Shown piece by piece: positions 1 to 9,344 of a DNA stretch of 64,000 bases. This DNA is from Archangium lipolyticum (GTDB lineage Bacteria; Myxococcota; Myxococcia; Myxococcales; Myxococcaceae). The stretch is taken from positions 806,001-870,000 of the forward strand of contig NZ_JANKBZ010000001.1 in assembly GCF_024623785.1 (NCBI RefSeq). The letters run 5' to 3'. The translations under genes and the position numbers were made by a program. The notes under the pieces were generated by a model. The model was not told where the DNA came from. It saw only the letters and a program-made list of their open reading frames with translations, and searched no databases. Each line of letters begins with the position of its first letter. Position 1 is the stretch's first letter.

Positions 1-1
1 G

Positions 2-163
2 AGACGCAAGGGGCGAACGGCCTGGGTCTACTTCAACAACGATCTGCACGGGCACGCGCTGCTGGACGCGTTCGATCTGGCGGAGCTGCTGGGGCGGGTG
101 CCAGTCCACCCGCCGCCGGACATGCGAAGGCCGTCCGAGACAGAAGAGTCCCGAACGGCCTGA
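2..163 (+). CDS. DUF72 family protein, C-terminal end only
   Basis: This is the last 53 codons of a gene whose start lies left of the window. The frame opens at base 2 and stops with TGA at 161-163. The stretch reading WVYFNNDLHGHA is the characteristic C-terminal motif of DUF72 (YecE-like) proteins, TIM-barrel proteins of unresolved function. After the motif it runs into a short charged tail. It converges on lpdA, with a hairpin repeat between the two genes. Only the family call can be supported from this fragment. Confidence 0.75.
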   Translation, partial: RRKGRTAWVYFNNDLHGHALLDAFDLAELLGRVPVHPPPDMRRPSETEESRTA

Positions 164-164
164 A

Positions 165-210
165 CTCCCCCCTCCCCCTCTCCCTCTGGGAGAGGGACGG
201 GGTGAGGGTA
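165..210. repeat. GC-rich hairpin repeat between convergent genes
   Basis: A pyrimidine run is followed by its complement: CCCTCTCCC (176-184), loop TCT, GGGAGAGGG (188-196), then ACGGGGTGAGGGT. The nine-pair stem with a three-base loop sits in the 76-base gap between the ends of the DUF72 gene and lpdA. It resembles the short extragenic palindromes dispersed in many high-GC genomes. It may also act as a bidirectional transcription stop, although no T-run follows on either strand. No second copy was noticed in this window. Confidence 0.6.
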
Positions 211-239
211 TCTGAACCCACCGGATGACCGGCCGTGGC

Positions 240-1637
240 TCAGATGTGGATCGGGTGACCCAGGGTGGCCTCGGCGCCCTCCTTCATGATCTCGGAGAGG
301 GTCGGGTGGGCGTGCATGGTGTGCGCGAGCTCCTCGGTGGTGATCTCCAGGCGCATGGCGACGCAGGCCTCGGCGAGGAGCTCGGTGGCGTGGGGGCCCA
401 CGAGGTGGACACCGAGCACCTCGTCATACTTCTTGTCGGAGATGACCTTGATCATGCCGATGGCCTCGTTGGAGATGGAGGCCTTGGTGACGGCGGAGAA
501 CGGGAAGATGGCGCTCTTCACGTCGTAGCCGCGCTCCTTGGCCTTCTTCTCGGTGAGGCCGACGGAGGCCACCTCGGGGTAGCAGTAGGTGGCGGAGGGG
601 GTGAGGTCGTAGTTGATGGGAGCGGGGTTCTTGCCGGCGATGTGCTCGACGGCGAGGACGCACTCGGCGCTGGCCACGTGGGCGAGCATCGGCGTGGGGA
701 TCACGTCACCGATCGCGTACACGTTCGGCTCGGTGGTGCGCATCATGGTGTCGGTCTTGATGAAACCGCGGTCGGGCTTGATGGAGGTGAACTGAAGCCC
801 GATGTCCTCGGTGACGGGAGCGCGGCCCACGGCGGACAGGACGAGCTCGGCCTCGATGGTGCGGGTCTCGCTGCCGACGGTCATGGTCAGCTTCACGCCG
901 TTGGCGGTGTTCTCGACCTTCTCCACCTTGGCACCGGTGTGGAGATCGATCTTCCGGCGCTTGAAGTGCCGCTCCAGCTCCTTGGAGGCGTCGATGTCCT
1001 CGATGGGGAGCAGGTTGGGCATGTACTCCACGATGGAGACCTGGGTGCCCATGTGGTTGAAGACGGAGGCGAACTCGCAGCCCACGGCGCCGGCGCCGAT
1101 GACGATCAGGCTCTTGGGAATGCGGTCGATCTCCAGGATGGAGTCGCTGTTGAGGACGCGCTTGTGGTCCACGACGATGTTGGGCAGCGACTTGGGCACC
1201 GAGCCGGTGGCGATGATGATGTTCTTGGTGTCCAGCGTCTGCTTGCCACCGGCCTCGAGGGCGACCTCGACCTTGCCCTTGCCGGCGATGCGGCCGTGAC
1301 CCTTGAACACGGTCACCTTGTTCTTCTTCATCAGGAAGTCGATGCCGTTGGCACCCTTGGTGACCACCTTCTGCTTGTGCTCCTGGACCTTGGCCCAGTT
1401 GACCACCGGAGCCGGCACCTCGATACCGAAGTCCGCGGCCTCACGGATGTGATGGAGCAGCGCGGCGGACCAGAGGAGGGACTTGGTGGGGATGCAGCCG
1501 CGGTGGAGGCACGTGCCACCCAGGCGCTTGTCCTTCTCGATGAGAGCCGTCTTCAGCCCGAGCTGCGCGGCTCGGATGGCACCGACGTACCCGCCAGGGC
1601 CCGAACCGATGATGACCACGTCGAAAGTCTCAGCCAC
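240..1637 (-). CDS. lpdA: Dihydrolipoyl dehydrogenase (E3)
   Basis: 465 residues, the normal length. It is the FAD enzyme that reoxidises dihydrolipoamide in pyruvate and 2-oxoglutarate dehydrogenase and glycine cleavage, passing electrons to NAD+. An N-terminal GSGPGG FAD-binding loop is followed by the redox-active disulfide GGTCLHRGC (Cys43, Cys48), a second Rossmann loop GAGAVGCEFAS for NAD, and the C-terminal HAHPTLSE carrying the catalytic His. The start is GTG at 1635-1637, because GGAGG lies about six bases upstream and the FAD motif begins right after it; the open frame runs further but has no homology-like sequence there. It stands alone, divergent from the next gene, so its E1/E2 partners are elsewhere. 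Confidence 0.95.
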   Translation of the reverse strand: MAETFDVVIIGSGPGGYVGAIRAAQLGLKTALIEKDKRLGGTCLHRGCIPTKSLLWSAALLHHIREAADFGIEVPAPVVNWAKVQEHKQKVVTKGANGIDFLMKKNKVTVFKGHGRIAGKGKVEVALEAGGKQTLDTKNIIIATGSVPKSLPNIVVDHKRVLNSDSILEIDRIPKSLIVIGAGAVGCEFASVFNHMGTQVSIVEYMPNLLPIEDIDASKELERHFKRRKIDLHTGAKVEKVENTANGVKLTMTVGSETRTIEAELVLSAVGRAPVTEDIGLQFTSIKPDRGFIKTDTMMRTTEPNVYAIGDVIPTPMLAHVASAECVLAVEHIAGKNPAPINYDLTPSATYCYPEVASVGLTEKKAKERGYDVKSAIFPFSAVTKASISNEAIGMIKVISDKKYDEVLGVHLVGPHATELLAEACVAMRLEITTEELAHTMHAHPTLSEIMKEGAEATLGHPIHI

Positions 1638-1712
1638 GAACGCCTCCGGAGTGGATGTACCCGCGCGGCGCTGATAACCACCCATCCCGGCCGGAATCAA
1701 GGAGTTTGCACC

Positions 1713-2864
1713 GTGCGACGCTTTCCGCTCCGAACGCTGCTGCTGATGGCGCTGGCCCTGGCGGCCTTCGCGCGCCTCTACTACCTCACCCATGTAAACG
1801 GGCGTCAGGCCGAGAGCCCCACCCCCGCCCCAGCGAAAGCGGACGAGCGGGCCATCGACGTGACGCCTCGTGGCCCCGAGGCAGGCCCCACCCCGGGCGC
1901 CCAGGCCTGCCGCACCCTGGATCGCTCCCTGGAGGGCGCGGTGCGAGCGCCCTCGGACCCGGCCGCCCTCGCCACGGCGCGGCAACAGCTCGACGCCTGC
2001 GCCCAGCCTCCCGCACGCGCTTGTGAGCTGGGAGCGGCCCTGGATGCTCGCTCCCCGCTCGACGCGGGGACGACGCCCCTGCGGGACTTGCTGGCGGCCC
2101 TGTGCCAACGCTGCCCAGCCGGAACCAATCCCTGTGCGGGTTCCGTCACACGGGCAGTGCTGGGGCTGAACGCCGGGATTGCGACCCATGCGGCCACCAT
2201 GCGCTGGAACCTGGAGCACGCCGGGCCGGGGACCCCGACCGCCTGCGCCGAGGTGACTCGCTCCCTGCTGGCACCGGCGGCCGTGGCCAGGGACATGCTG
2301 ACGGCCGCGCAGAAGGAGCTGCTCGGGCAGCTGGCGCCCACCTGCTCGCGGGCGGAGCAGTTCCCCGCGAACGTGCTGCACGCGGCCGTGGTGCAGGGCC
2401 ACGTGCCCGCGCTGGGGCAGCTCGTCCAGGCGAATCCGTCTGGGGAGAGCGCCGTGCTGAAGCCCTCCCGGACCACAGGCCCCCAGGGCGGAGAGAAGGC
2501 CTTCGATGGACAGGAGGCCACGAGCGCGGAGCTCACGGCGGCCCCTCAGGCGCCGCGATGGGAGAAGGACGGTGCGCTGAGCGCGGTGTTCGATCCACCC
2601 GTTCGCCAGTTGACGGCCCTGCGTGTGCGAGCCAGTGGCGCGGGGACCCTGCGCGCCGTCGTCCGCACCGAGGGAGACCTGGGGCTGAGCGATCCGGACA
2701 CGAACATGAGCTTCGTCCTTCCAGTGGCCTGCCGCTTCCATGGCACCGGACAGTGGGAGACCTGCGCGCTGCCAGTGCCACTGCTGGACGTGGAGGCGCT
2801 CAGCGTGTTCCCCGACAAGGGCAAGCTCGCGCTGAGCGAGGTGGAGGCACGCGGAACGCGCTGA
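1713..2864 (+). CDS. Membrane-anchored, cysteine-rich protein of unknown function
   Basis: 383 residues. GTG start at 1713 with AAGGAG (1699-1704) upstream. The first 30 residues are a basic start followed by one hydrophobic helix (LRTLLLMALALAAFARLYYL), so the protein is probably held in the inner membrane by its N-terminus with the rest outside the cytoplasm. Then comes a Pro/Ala-rich linker, an alpha-helical middle with many paired cysteines (CAQPPARAC, CQRCPAGTNPC), and a C-terminal beta-rich part of about 130 residues that may be a discoidin-like carbohydrate-binding fold (TTGPQGGEKAFDGQ). The last point is a guess from pattern only. No catalytic motif was recognised. Confidence 0.6.
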   Translation: MRRFPLRTLLLMALALAAFARLYYLTHVNGRQAESPTPAPAKADERAIDVTPRGPEAGPTPGAQACRTLDRSLEGAVRAPSDPAALATARQQLDACAQPPARACELGAALDARSPLDAGTTPLRDLLAALCQRCPAGTNPCAGSVTRAVLGLNAGIATHAATMRWNLEHAGPGTPTACAEVTRSLLAPAAVARDMLTAAQKELLGQLAPTCSRAEQFPANVLHAAVVQGHVPALGQLVQANPSGESAVLKPSRTTGPQGGEKAFDGQEATSAELTAAPQAPRWEKDGALSAVFDPPVRQLTALRVRASGAGTLRAVVRTEGDLGLSDPDTNMSFVLPVACRFHGTGQWETCALPVPLLDVEALSVFPDKGKLALSEVEARGTR

Positions 2865-2909
2865 ACAGGGAGCAACGGAACGGCCGGGTGGACATCGAAG
2901 CGGCCACCC

Positions 2910-3719
2910 ATGCGAATCCACCTGCTCGCACTGACCCTGATGGCCACCCCGGCCCTGGCTGAAAGCCCGTTGACGGCGCTCGTCGCCGAATATGAAACGG
3001 GGCCGGCGTACATCTTCCAGAACGACGGGCGCTACGGTCCGACCGGCACCCAGTACGACGCCGACGAGCTCAACCAGAAGGCCAATCTGTATCGGACCCA
3101 ACGGATCGCGCTCGAGGCGCGGCTGGGAGAGCGCCACGGCATCATCCTGCTGTACGCGCCGTTCGACATCACCACGCGCGCGACGCTGTCCAGGGACATC
3201 GACTTCCGAGGGACGGTGTTCCCGGCGGGCACGGCGGTGGACAGCCGCTACCTGTTCGACGGGTACCGGGCCAGCTACCTCTTCCGGCTCATCAACGGCG
3301 AGCGCTTCTCCTGGGACATCGGGGCGAGCGTGCAGATCCGCAACGCGCTGGTGGACCTGAGCGCGGTGGACGGCTCGCGCTACGTGAAGGAGAGCGACAT
3401 CGGCGTGGTGGGCGCGCTGAAGACGCGGCTGCGCTACGAGCTGCCCTCGCGGGTCTGGGCGGGACTCGAGGCCGACGCACTGTCCACCTTCGGACTGCTG
3501 GGCAACACCACGGGCGGCATCTACGACGTGGCGCTGACGTTGGGCATTCCATTGAACACGAAGGGTGACGTGAGCGCCTACGCGCGGCTGCGGCTGCTCG
3601 GGGGTGGCGCGGACGTGAAGCGCCGGGACATCTACAACTGGGGCAACTTCGGCTTCGCGGTCGTGGGCGTGCAGGCCGACCTGGTGTCGCTGGTCGAGCG
3701 CGGCCTCTCCAAGCAGTGA
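2910..3719 (+). CDS. Exported outer-membrane-like protein
   Basis: 269 residues with a clean signal peptide (MRIHLLALTLMATPALA, cleavage near residue 17). The mature part alternates polar and aromatic residues in strand-sized blocks (SRYLFDGYRASYLFRL, FSWDIGASVQIR, YDVALTLGI), which is the pattern of an outer-membrane beta-barrel. It starts 45 bases after the previous gene and 19 bases before the RNase gene, so the three may be co-transcribed. No specific porin or enzyme family was recognised. Similar barrel-like proteins without assigned role are common in myxobacterial genomes. Confidence 0.65.
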   Translation: MRIHLLALTLMATPALAESPLTALVAEYETGPAYIFQNDGRYGPTGTQYDADELNQKANLYRTQRIALEARLGERHGIILLYAPFDITTRATLSRDIDFRGTVFPAGTAVDSRYLFDGYRASYLFRLINGERFSWDIGASVQIRNALVDLSAVDGSRYVKESDIGVVGALKTRLRYELPSRVWAGLEADALSTFGLLGNTTGGIYDVALTLGIPLNTKGDVSAYARLRLLGGGADVKRRDIYNWGNFGFAVVGVQADLVSLVERGLSKQ

Positions 3720-3738
3720 GGTAGCATACGGGCGCTCC

Positions 3739-5634
3739 ATGGATACGCCCGCTCCCTCGCGCACCGTCACCGGCCGCATCGACGTCCACCCTCGCGGCTA
3801 TGGCTTCCTCGTCGTGCACCCCTCCGGCGCCGACGAGGTGCTCTCCGCCTTCATCCCACCGCCCGAGCTCAACCCCTATCTCGCCGACGACATCGTCTCC
3901 GCGACCGTGACGGCCTCGGCCGACGGGCGCTGGACCGCGAGCGGGCTGTCCCTCCTCAACCGCCCGCGCCAGGAGGTCTACGGCGAGGTGGTGACGCGCA
4001 AGGGCGCGGCACACCTGCGCATCGATCGCGACGTGGCCAATGGTGACTGGCCGCTGGAGGCCGCTGGCGTCGAGGTGCAGCACGAGGACGCCCTGGTGGC
4101 TCGCATCGCCGATGGCAAGGCCTGGCTCCTGCGCAAGCTGGAGCCGGGTGCGGACCGCTCGCTGGAGCGCATCATCGTGCGCCACGGGCTGCGCCGCGAC
4201 TTCGACCCGGAAGCACTGGCCGAGGTGCAGCGCGTCCTCTCCACCCCCCATGCACTCGGAGCCCGGAGGGATCTGCGCCAGGTGCCCACCGTCACGGTGG
4301 ACTCGCCCTCGACGCGCGTCATCGACGACGCCATCTCCGTGCTGCCCGCGGGTGGAGATGGGGCGCTGCGTCTGTTCGTCTCCATCGCGGACGCCGCGGA
4401 GCTCGTCCCCGAGGGCTCGGCGCTGGACCGCGCGGCGCGCGAACGGGCCACCAGCGTGTACCTCGCCGGCGCCATGCTGCCGATGCTCCCCGAGGAGCTG
4501 TCGACGAACTGGCTCAGCCTGGTACCCGGCGAGGAGCGGCTGTGCCTCACGGTGGAGTTGCGCATCGACCCGGAGGGGCACGTCACCGCCATGGACGTGT
4601 ACGAGAGCCTCATCCGCTCCTGGGCGAAGCTCAACTACGCCGAGGTCGCGGACTACCTCGACAAGGACGAGGTGTCCGAGCCGATGGCGGCGGTGCGCGA
4701 GGCGATGCCGTGGTTCCGCGCGGCGGCGGCGCGGCTGGCGGTGGCTCGGGCGGGGCGCGGTGGCATCGAGATGGCGCGCGAGGAGGCACGCTTCACCTTC
4801 GACGAGGAGACGGGCGAGGTCTCCGGCATCGAGGCCGTGCGGCCCACGACGGCGCACACCCTGGTCGAGCGCTTCATGGTGGCCGCCAACGAGGCCATCG
4901 CGGGATGGCTCATCGACCGGGGCGTCCCCGCCCTCCTCCGCGTCCAGGACGAGCCGGATCCGCAGCGCGTGGCCGATCTGTCCGCCTTCGCCCAACACTC
5001 GGGCTTCGCGGCGGGCTTCGGCCGCAGACTCACCCCGCTGGCGCTCGCCGCGTTCGACCGGCAGATCGCCGGCTGCGCCGCGGAGGCCGCGCTGCGCTCG
5101 GTGCTGCGACGCTCGCTGGGCCCCTCGCGCTACACCGTGGTGCCCGCCATGCACTTCGGGCTCGCGGCGCGCGCCTACTCGCACTTCACCTCGCCCATCC
5201 GGCGGTACGCGGACCTCTCCGTCCACCGCGCCCTCAAACAGTACCTGCGGGGCCGGCGCGACTTCGTGCACGAGGACCCCGCCGTCGAGCAGCTCGCGGT
5301 GCACCTCAACGAGCGCTCCCGGACCGCCCACCGCGCCGAGAAGGATCGCCACCGCGTGCTGGAGGCCCGGATCATGGCCGCGTACGTGGGCCGGGAGCTC
5401 ATGGGCCGCATCACCCGGGTGAAGCCCTTCGGCCTGCTCGTCCAGCTCGACGGCATGCTGGTGGAGGGCTACCTCCCGGCGGACACGCTGCCCGAGGGGC
5501 CCTATCAGCCCGATCCCCGGGAGACATCACTCGTGGGACCCGCGCGCACCTTCACCATCGGCATGCCGCTGAAGGTGCGCGTGGCCGCGACCGACGAACA
5601 GCACGGCCGCATCGAGCTCGCGCTCGCCGGGTGA
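3739..5634 (+). CDS. RNB-domain 3'-5' exoribonuclease (RNase II/R family)
   Basis: 631 residues, close to RNase II (about 640) and shorter than RNase R. An N-terminal cold-shock-like part (VTGRIDVHPRGYGFLV) is followed by the RNB catalytic domain from about residue 180 to 500, including FTSPIRRYADLSVHR, and a C-terminal S1 domain (GRITRVKPFGLLVQL). RNB enzymes bind Mg2+ with four Asp; in E. coli RNase II these are D201, D207, D209 and D210. Here the matching stretch DSPSTRVIDD gives Asp188, Val194, Asp196 and Asp197, so the second ligand is replaced by valine. The residue usually taken as essential for catalysis (D209) remains. Activity may be reduced or altered. Confidence 0.85.
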   Translation: MDTPAPSRTVTGRIDVHPRGYGFLVVHPSGADEVLSAFIPPPELNPYLADDIVSATVTASADGRWTASGLSLLNRPRQEVYGEVVTRKGAAHLRIDRDVANGDWPLEAAGVEVQHEDALVARIADGKAWLLRKLEPGADRSLERIIVRHGLRRDFDPEALAEVQRVLSTPHALGARRDLRQVPTVTVDSPSTRVIDDAISVLPAGGDGALRLFVSIADAAELVPEGSALDRAARERATSVYLAGAMLPMLPEELSTNWLSLVPGEERLCLTVELRIDPEGHVTAMDVYESLIRSWAKLNYAEVADYLDKDEVSEPMAAVREAMPWFRAAAARLAVARAGRGGIEMAREEARFTFDEETGEVSGIEAVRPTTAHTLVERFMVAANEAIAGWLIDRGVPALLRVQDEPDPQRVADLSAFAQHSGFAAGFGRRLTPLALAAFDRQIAGCAAEAALRSVLRRSLGPSRYTVVPAMHFGLAARAYSHFTSPIRRYADLSVHRALKQYLRGRRDFVHEDPAVEQLAVHLNERSRTAHRAEKDRHRVLEARIMAAYVGRELMGRITRVKPFGLLVQLDGMLVEGYLPADTLPEGPYQPDPRETSLVGPARTFTIGMPLKVRVAATDEQHGRIELALAG

Positions 5635-5636
5635 GG

Positions 5637-7169
5637 TCAGAACACCCCGTCGAAGAGCCGCCAGCTGCTCACGCCACCGCCCACCGCCGCCTTGGAGGGG
5701 AAGGAGGCCTGGCGGTACTGGGTCGAGTTCCGCTTCACGTCGCCGAAGAGGAGCTTCACCCGGCCGCTGTCATGCGAGCTGGCCGCCAGGCCCTGGTGGC
5801 CCAGCAGACCGGAGAAGCACCTGCTGCCAATCAGCTTCCACGCCGAGGCGTTCTGCGAGGCGTACCCCCACGCGCACGTCTGCGACCCGTCGTACTGCAC
5901 CGTGAGGCGGAGGAAGGTGATGCTCTCCTGGTCGACGGTGTCCGCCGGAACGATGTCCACCTCGGCCGAGGACGTGGAGCCGCCCGTGCTCGTGCGGTAC
6001 TGGAGGCGCGGCTTGTTTTCGTCCGCCGGGCGGCATACCGCGAAGTAGCGCGCATTGGACGCCGTGCTCTCGCGGGCCATCAGGCACCCCTTGGCCCACA
6101 CCTCCACATGGCTGTTGGGCGTGTTCACCGCCGCCGTCCAGGTGGTCGTCGTCACCGCGCCGTTGTACTCGGAGGCGAACAGGAAGCTGTCGCTGCTGCC
6201 CCAGATGTCTCCGGAGTCCACCTCGGCGCCGATGACATTCACGGCCTCCTGGTAGCCGCCGCACGGCCAGGAGCCGAAGCACCCGAAGGGCCACCCCAGG
6301 GTGTTGTGCGTCACCGCCCACCCGTCCTGGTGGTAGCTCACCTTGTCCGTGGCGATGTGATTGGCCATCGCCAACACCGCCCGGCTCCACGACGCCGAGT
6401 CGTTCACGCCCCACACCCGGCTGACGAAGCCCGCCTGGTGCACGCTGGAGGCCAGGGAGGAGTTGCCGTTCTGGATGTTGAAGACCACGGCATGGCTCCT
6501 CGTGCCAATCGCCGAGGTGCTCGAGAGGTCGGGCGCGACGAAGGCCACGCGGCTGGTGGCCGTGGAGCCGTTGGACACGTAGGTGTTGAGCTTGCTGGTG
6601 GACGAGGACACGTCCCCGCCGGTGAGGGCGATGATGAACCTGCCCCTGAGCGCCGTGGTGGAGGGCCAGCCACAGGCGCCCGTCACCGCCGCCTGCAGGC
6701 TCGTGGCACCCGGGCAGGCCGCCATCACATCCGAGGGCTTGAAGAGCCAGGACGCGGGCAGGTGTGCGGTGATGCGGTTGTCCAGGTCCTGCGGCATGCG
6801 GCCGGACTCGAAGCCGTCCTTGAGATCCACCCAGACCGTCACCACCTCATGGCCGGGGTTGGCGAGGTGGAAGGCGCGCAGCTCGTCCAGGCAGTCGGAG
6901 AGCCGGTGGCACGTGGTTCCAGGGTCGACGACGTCCGCATGGTAGACGAACCAGTTGCCCGTCACCTTGGACCAGTTGCTCTTGCCATTGTGGATGTCGA
7001 ACTCGAGCGAGCGGACGCGGTGGTACACGAGCTGATCGAGCAGGGCCTCGTGGCGCTGGTAGGAGTTGTGCGACGACTTCTGCCGCACCTCGTTGTACGC
7101 GGGCTGGGCCAGCGCGGGCACTCCGACTACCGCCAACACCCCGCAAACGATCTTCAGCCAGGCCTTCAT
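5637..7169 (-). CDS. Secreted phosphatidylinositol-specific phospholipase C-like protein
   Basis: 510 residues. A signal peptide (KIVCGVLAVVGVPALAQ) precedes a PLC-like phosphodiesterase TIM barrel. SHNSYQRHEALLDQL and LEFDIHNG hold the two His-containing signatures expected of the X-domain, followed by WFVYHADVVDPGTTC. The C-terminal 170 residues are beta-rich and not recognised. The start codon has AGGAGAG just upstream. The gene begins 24 bases after the end of hisIE on the same strand and no terminator is visible between them, so read-through from the his operon is possible although the function is unrelated. The likely role is lipid or phosphodiester degradation outside the cell. Confidence 0.75.
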   Translation of the reverse strand: MKAWLKIVCGVLAVVGVPALAQPAYNEVRQKSSHNSYQRHEALLDQLVYHRVRSLEFDIHNGKSNWSKVTGNWFVYHADVVDPGTTCHRLSDCLDELRAFHLANPGHEVVTVWVDLKDGFESGRMPQDLDNRITAHLPASWLFKPSDVMAACPGATSLQAAVTGACGWPSTTALRGRFIIALTGGDVSSSTSKLNTYVSNGSTATSRVAFVAPDLSSTSAIGTRSHAVVFNIQNGNSSLASSVHQAGFVSRVWGVNDSASWSRAVLAMANHIATDKVSYHQDGWAVTHNTLGWPFGCFGSWPCGGYQEAVNVIGAEVDSGDIWGSSDSFLFASEYNGAVTTTTWTAAVNTPNSHVEVWAKGCLMARESTASNARYFAVCRPADENKPRLQYRTSTGGSTSSAEVDIVPADTVDQESITFLRLTVQYDGSQTCAWGYASQNASAWKLIGSRCFSGLLGHQGLAASSHDSGRVKLLFGDVKRNSTQYRQASFPSKAAVGGGVSSWRLFDGVF

Positions 7170-7193
7170 GGGCTCTCTCCTGAGACGTGGAGA

Positions 7194-7811
7194 CTATCCC
7201 TTCGAGGGACGGGCCCGGCGCGCGAGCACGTCCTTCACGTCCTCCAGCGTCACGCCCAACGGACGTACCGCCACGAGCAGGTGGTAGAGCACGTCCGCGG
7301 CCTCTTCCACGGCGCGTGCCTTGTCCCCGTCCGCGCACGCCGTCACCAGCTCCGCCGCCTCCTCGCCGATCTTCTTCAGCCGCAGGTTCCGGTCGTCCAG
7401 AAGCCGCCGCGTGTAGCTCGGCTTCTCTCCCGGCTCCGGGACCTTCGCCGCCCGCTGGGCAATGGTCTTGTCCAGTTCCACGAGCGCGTCCACCGGCCCG
7501 ATGTCGAAGCAGGTCTCCGCGCCCGTGTGGCACGCCGGACCGGCCTTCTCCACCCGCGCCAGCACCGCGTCTCCGTCACAGTCCGCCGTCAGCGACACCA
7601 CGCGCTGCACGTTCCCGCTCGTGCCGCCCTTGTGCCACAGCCCGCGCGTGCGCGAGCGGTAATACATCTCGCCCGTCTCCAGCGTCTTCTCCAACGCCTC
7701 GCGGTCCGCGAACGCCACCATCAGCAGGTCGCCCGTGCTCGCGTCCTGCGTCACCACCGTCACCAGCCCGTTGCCCTTGGCGAAATCCAGCTTCGACAGA
7801 TCCAACATCAT
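7194..7811 (-). CDS. hisIE: Phosphoribosyl-AMP cyclohydrolase / phosphoribosyl-ATP pyrophosphatase (bifunctional)
   Basis: 205 residues, steps 2 and 3 of histidine synthesis fused in one chain. Residues 1-110 are the HisI cyclohydrolase with the zinc-binding stretch [12 protein letters not shown] and [12 protein letters not shown]. Residues about 120-205 are the HisE helical pyrophosphatase ([27 protein letters not shown]). The start ATG overlaps the hisN stop by four bases. It is the last recognised gene of the his operon, so the two early steps are encoded at the far 3' end. Confidence 0.95.
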   Translation of the reverse strand: MMLDLSKLDFAKGNGLVTVVTQDASTGDLLMVAFADREALEKTLETGEMYYRSRTRGLWHKGGTSGNVQRVVSLTADCDGDAVLARVEKAGPACHTGAETCFDIGPVDALVELDKTIAQRAAKVPEPGEKPSYTRRLLDDRNLRLKKIGEEAAELVTACADGDKARAVEEAADVLYHLLVAVRPLGVTLEDVKDVLARRARPSKG

Positions 7812-8584
7812 GCCCTCTTCGTCGCGCCCAACATCTCGCGCACCTGGCGCGCGAGCGCCGCGTTCGTCGCAATGGCGTTGCCACCGAACGAGGTCCTCGT
7901 CCCCGTCCAGTCCGTGAAAACGCCTCCCGCCTCCTCGATGATGGGCTGAAGCGCGGCCGCGTCCCAGGGCGACAGCTCCTCGTCGATCATCACCTCCGCC
8001 CGCCCCGTGGCCAGCAGCAGGTAGCCGTAGCAGTCACCCCACGTCCGCGCCAGGTAGGCCTTCGCCGTCACCTCGCGCCACTTCACCCCGCGATCCGGAT
8101 ACACCCGGAAACGCTCGTCCGTGGCCAGTACCAGCGACCTGGACAGCTCCGCCTGCTCCGACACCCGCGCCCGCTTCCCGTTCCACCAGCACCCCTGCCC
8201 CGGCGCCGCCACCAGCATGTCTCCCACGGGCGGGAAGTACGCCGCGCCCGCGAGCACGCGCTCGCCCTCCGTGAGCGCCACCAGCGTGCCCCACAACGGC
8301 ACGCCATGGATGAACGACTTCGTGCCGTCGATCGGATCCAGGATCCACCGGCGCTTCGCCCCGGGCCGCGTCTCGCCGAACTCCTCCCCGAGGATGCCAT
8401 CCTCGGGGAAGCGGGACTCGATCCACTCGCGCGCCGTCGTCTCCGCGGTCCGGTCCGCCACCGTCACCGGCGTGCCGTCCCCCTTCATGTCCACCTTGAC
8501 GCCCTTGCGGAAGAAGTCGAGCGCCACGTCTCCCGACCTGCGCGCTACTTCCTCCACCGCCTGCATCAACGACTGCGCGTCCAT
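7808..8584 (-). CDS. hisN: Histidinol-phosphate phosphatase, inositol-monophosphatase type
   Basis: 258 residues. It carries the metal-binding motifs of the IMPase superfamily in order: [20 protein letters not shown] and [11 protein letters not shown]. IMPase-fold enzymes occur as histidinol-phosphatases (HisN) in actinobacteria and others. The call as HisN rather than inositol or sugar phosphatase rests on position: it lies between hisF and hisIE with no intergenic space, and the hisB gene here encodes only the dehydratase, so a separate phosphatase is needed. Confidence 0.88.
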   Translation of the reverse strand: MDAQSLMQAVEEVARRSGDVALDFFRKGVKVDMKGDGTPVTVADRTAETTAREWIESRFPEDGILGEEFGETRPGAKRRWILDPIDGTKSFIHGVPLWGTLVALTEGERVLAGAAYFPPVGDMLVAAPGQGCWWNGKRARVSEQAELSRSLVLATDERFRVYPDRGVKWREVTAKAYLARTWGDCYGYLLLATGRAEVMIDEELSPWDAAALQPIIEEAGGVFTDWTGTRTSFGGNAIATNAALARQVREMLGATKRA

Positions 8585-9343
8585 TCAGAGGCTCCTGATG
8601 CCGAGGCCGCTCTCGCGGAGCAGCGATTTGATCGCCCCGACCGTGGTGACGCCATCGTGGAGGATGCCCGCCACCAGCGCCGCGTCCGCCCTGCCCTCCT
8701 TCAACGCGGCCCGGACATGCTCCGCGTTGCCCGCACCACCCGAGGCGATGACCGGGACGTCCACCTGTTCGGCGATCGCCCGCGTCAGCTCCAGGTCATA
8801 CCCCGAACGGGCTCCGTCCCTGTCAATGCTGGTGAGCAGGATTTCACCTGCTCCACGTTTCACGCACTCGCGCGCCCAGGTCACCGCGTCCAGGTCCGTG
8901 GCCCGCTTGCCACCATGGGTGTACACGCGCCACTTGTCCCCATCGCGCTTGGCGTCGATGCTGGCCACCACGCACTGGGCTCCGAAGCGCTCGGCGCACT
9001 CGGTGAGCACCTCGGGCCGGGCCACCGCCGCCGAGTTGATGCTCACCTTGTCCGCGCCCGCCCGCAGCGCCCGGCCCACGTCGTCCGCCGTGCGCACACC
9101 GCCGCCCACCGTCAGCGGGATGAACAGCCGCTCCGCCGTGCGCTGCACCAGGTCCCACAGCGTCGCGCGCTCCTCGTTGCTCGCGGAGATGTCGAGGAAG
9201 GTCACCTCGTCGGCGCCCGCCTCCTCGTAGCGCATGGCCAGCTCGACCGGGTCTCCCACGTCCCGCAGGCCCTCGAACTGGACGCCCTTCACCACGCGCC
9301 CACCCTTCACATCCAGACAGACGATCAGTCGCCGCGTGAGCAT
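8585..9343 (-). CDS. hisF: Imidazole glycerol phosphate synthase, cyclase subunit
   Basis: 252 residues, standard length. It is the TIM-barrel subunit that combines PRFAR with ammonia from HisH to give imidazole glycerol phosphate and AICAR. The acid-base Asp sits in VCLDVKGGRVVKG and the second in SIDRDGARSGYD. Phosphate-binding loops are VGGGVRT and ASGGAGN. It stops directly before the hisN start with no spacer. Its partner HisH is encoded two genes upstream in the same operon. Confidence 0.96.
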   Translation of the reverse strand: MLTRRLIVCLDVKGGRVVKGVQFEGLRDVGDPVELAMRYEEAGADEVTFLDISASNEERATLWDLVQRTAERLFIPLTVGGGVRTADDVGRALRAGADKVSINSAAVARPEVLTECAERFGAQCVVASIDAKRDGDKWRVYTHGGKRATDLDAVTWARECVKRGAGEILLTSIDRDGARSGYDLELTRAIAEQVDVPVIASGGAGNAEHVRAALKEGRADAALVAGILHDGVTTVGAIKSLLRESGLGIRSL

Positions 9344-9344
9344 C

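Noticed and set aside
4542-7949. A very long open frame on the plus strand (over 1100 codons) across the RNase, phospholipase and hisIE genes
   Set aside because: It is antisense or out of frame to genes with clear motifs, and its translation is repetitive Arg/Ala/Pro/Gly. High-GC codon bias produces such shadows; similar ones at 17929-19782, 42097-44286 and 56549-58396 were dropped too.
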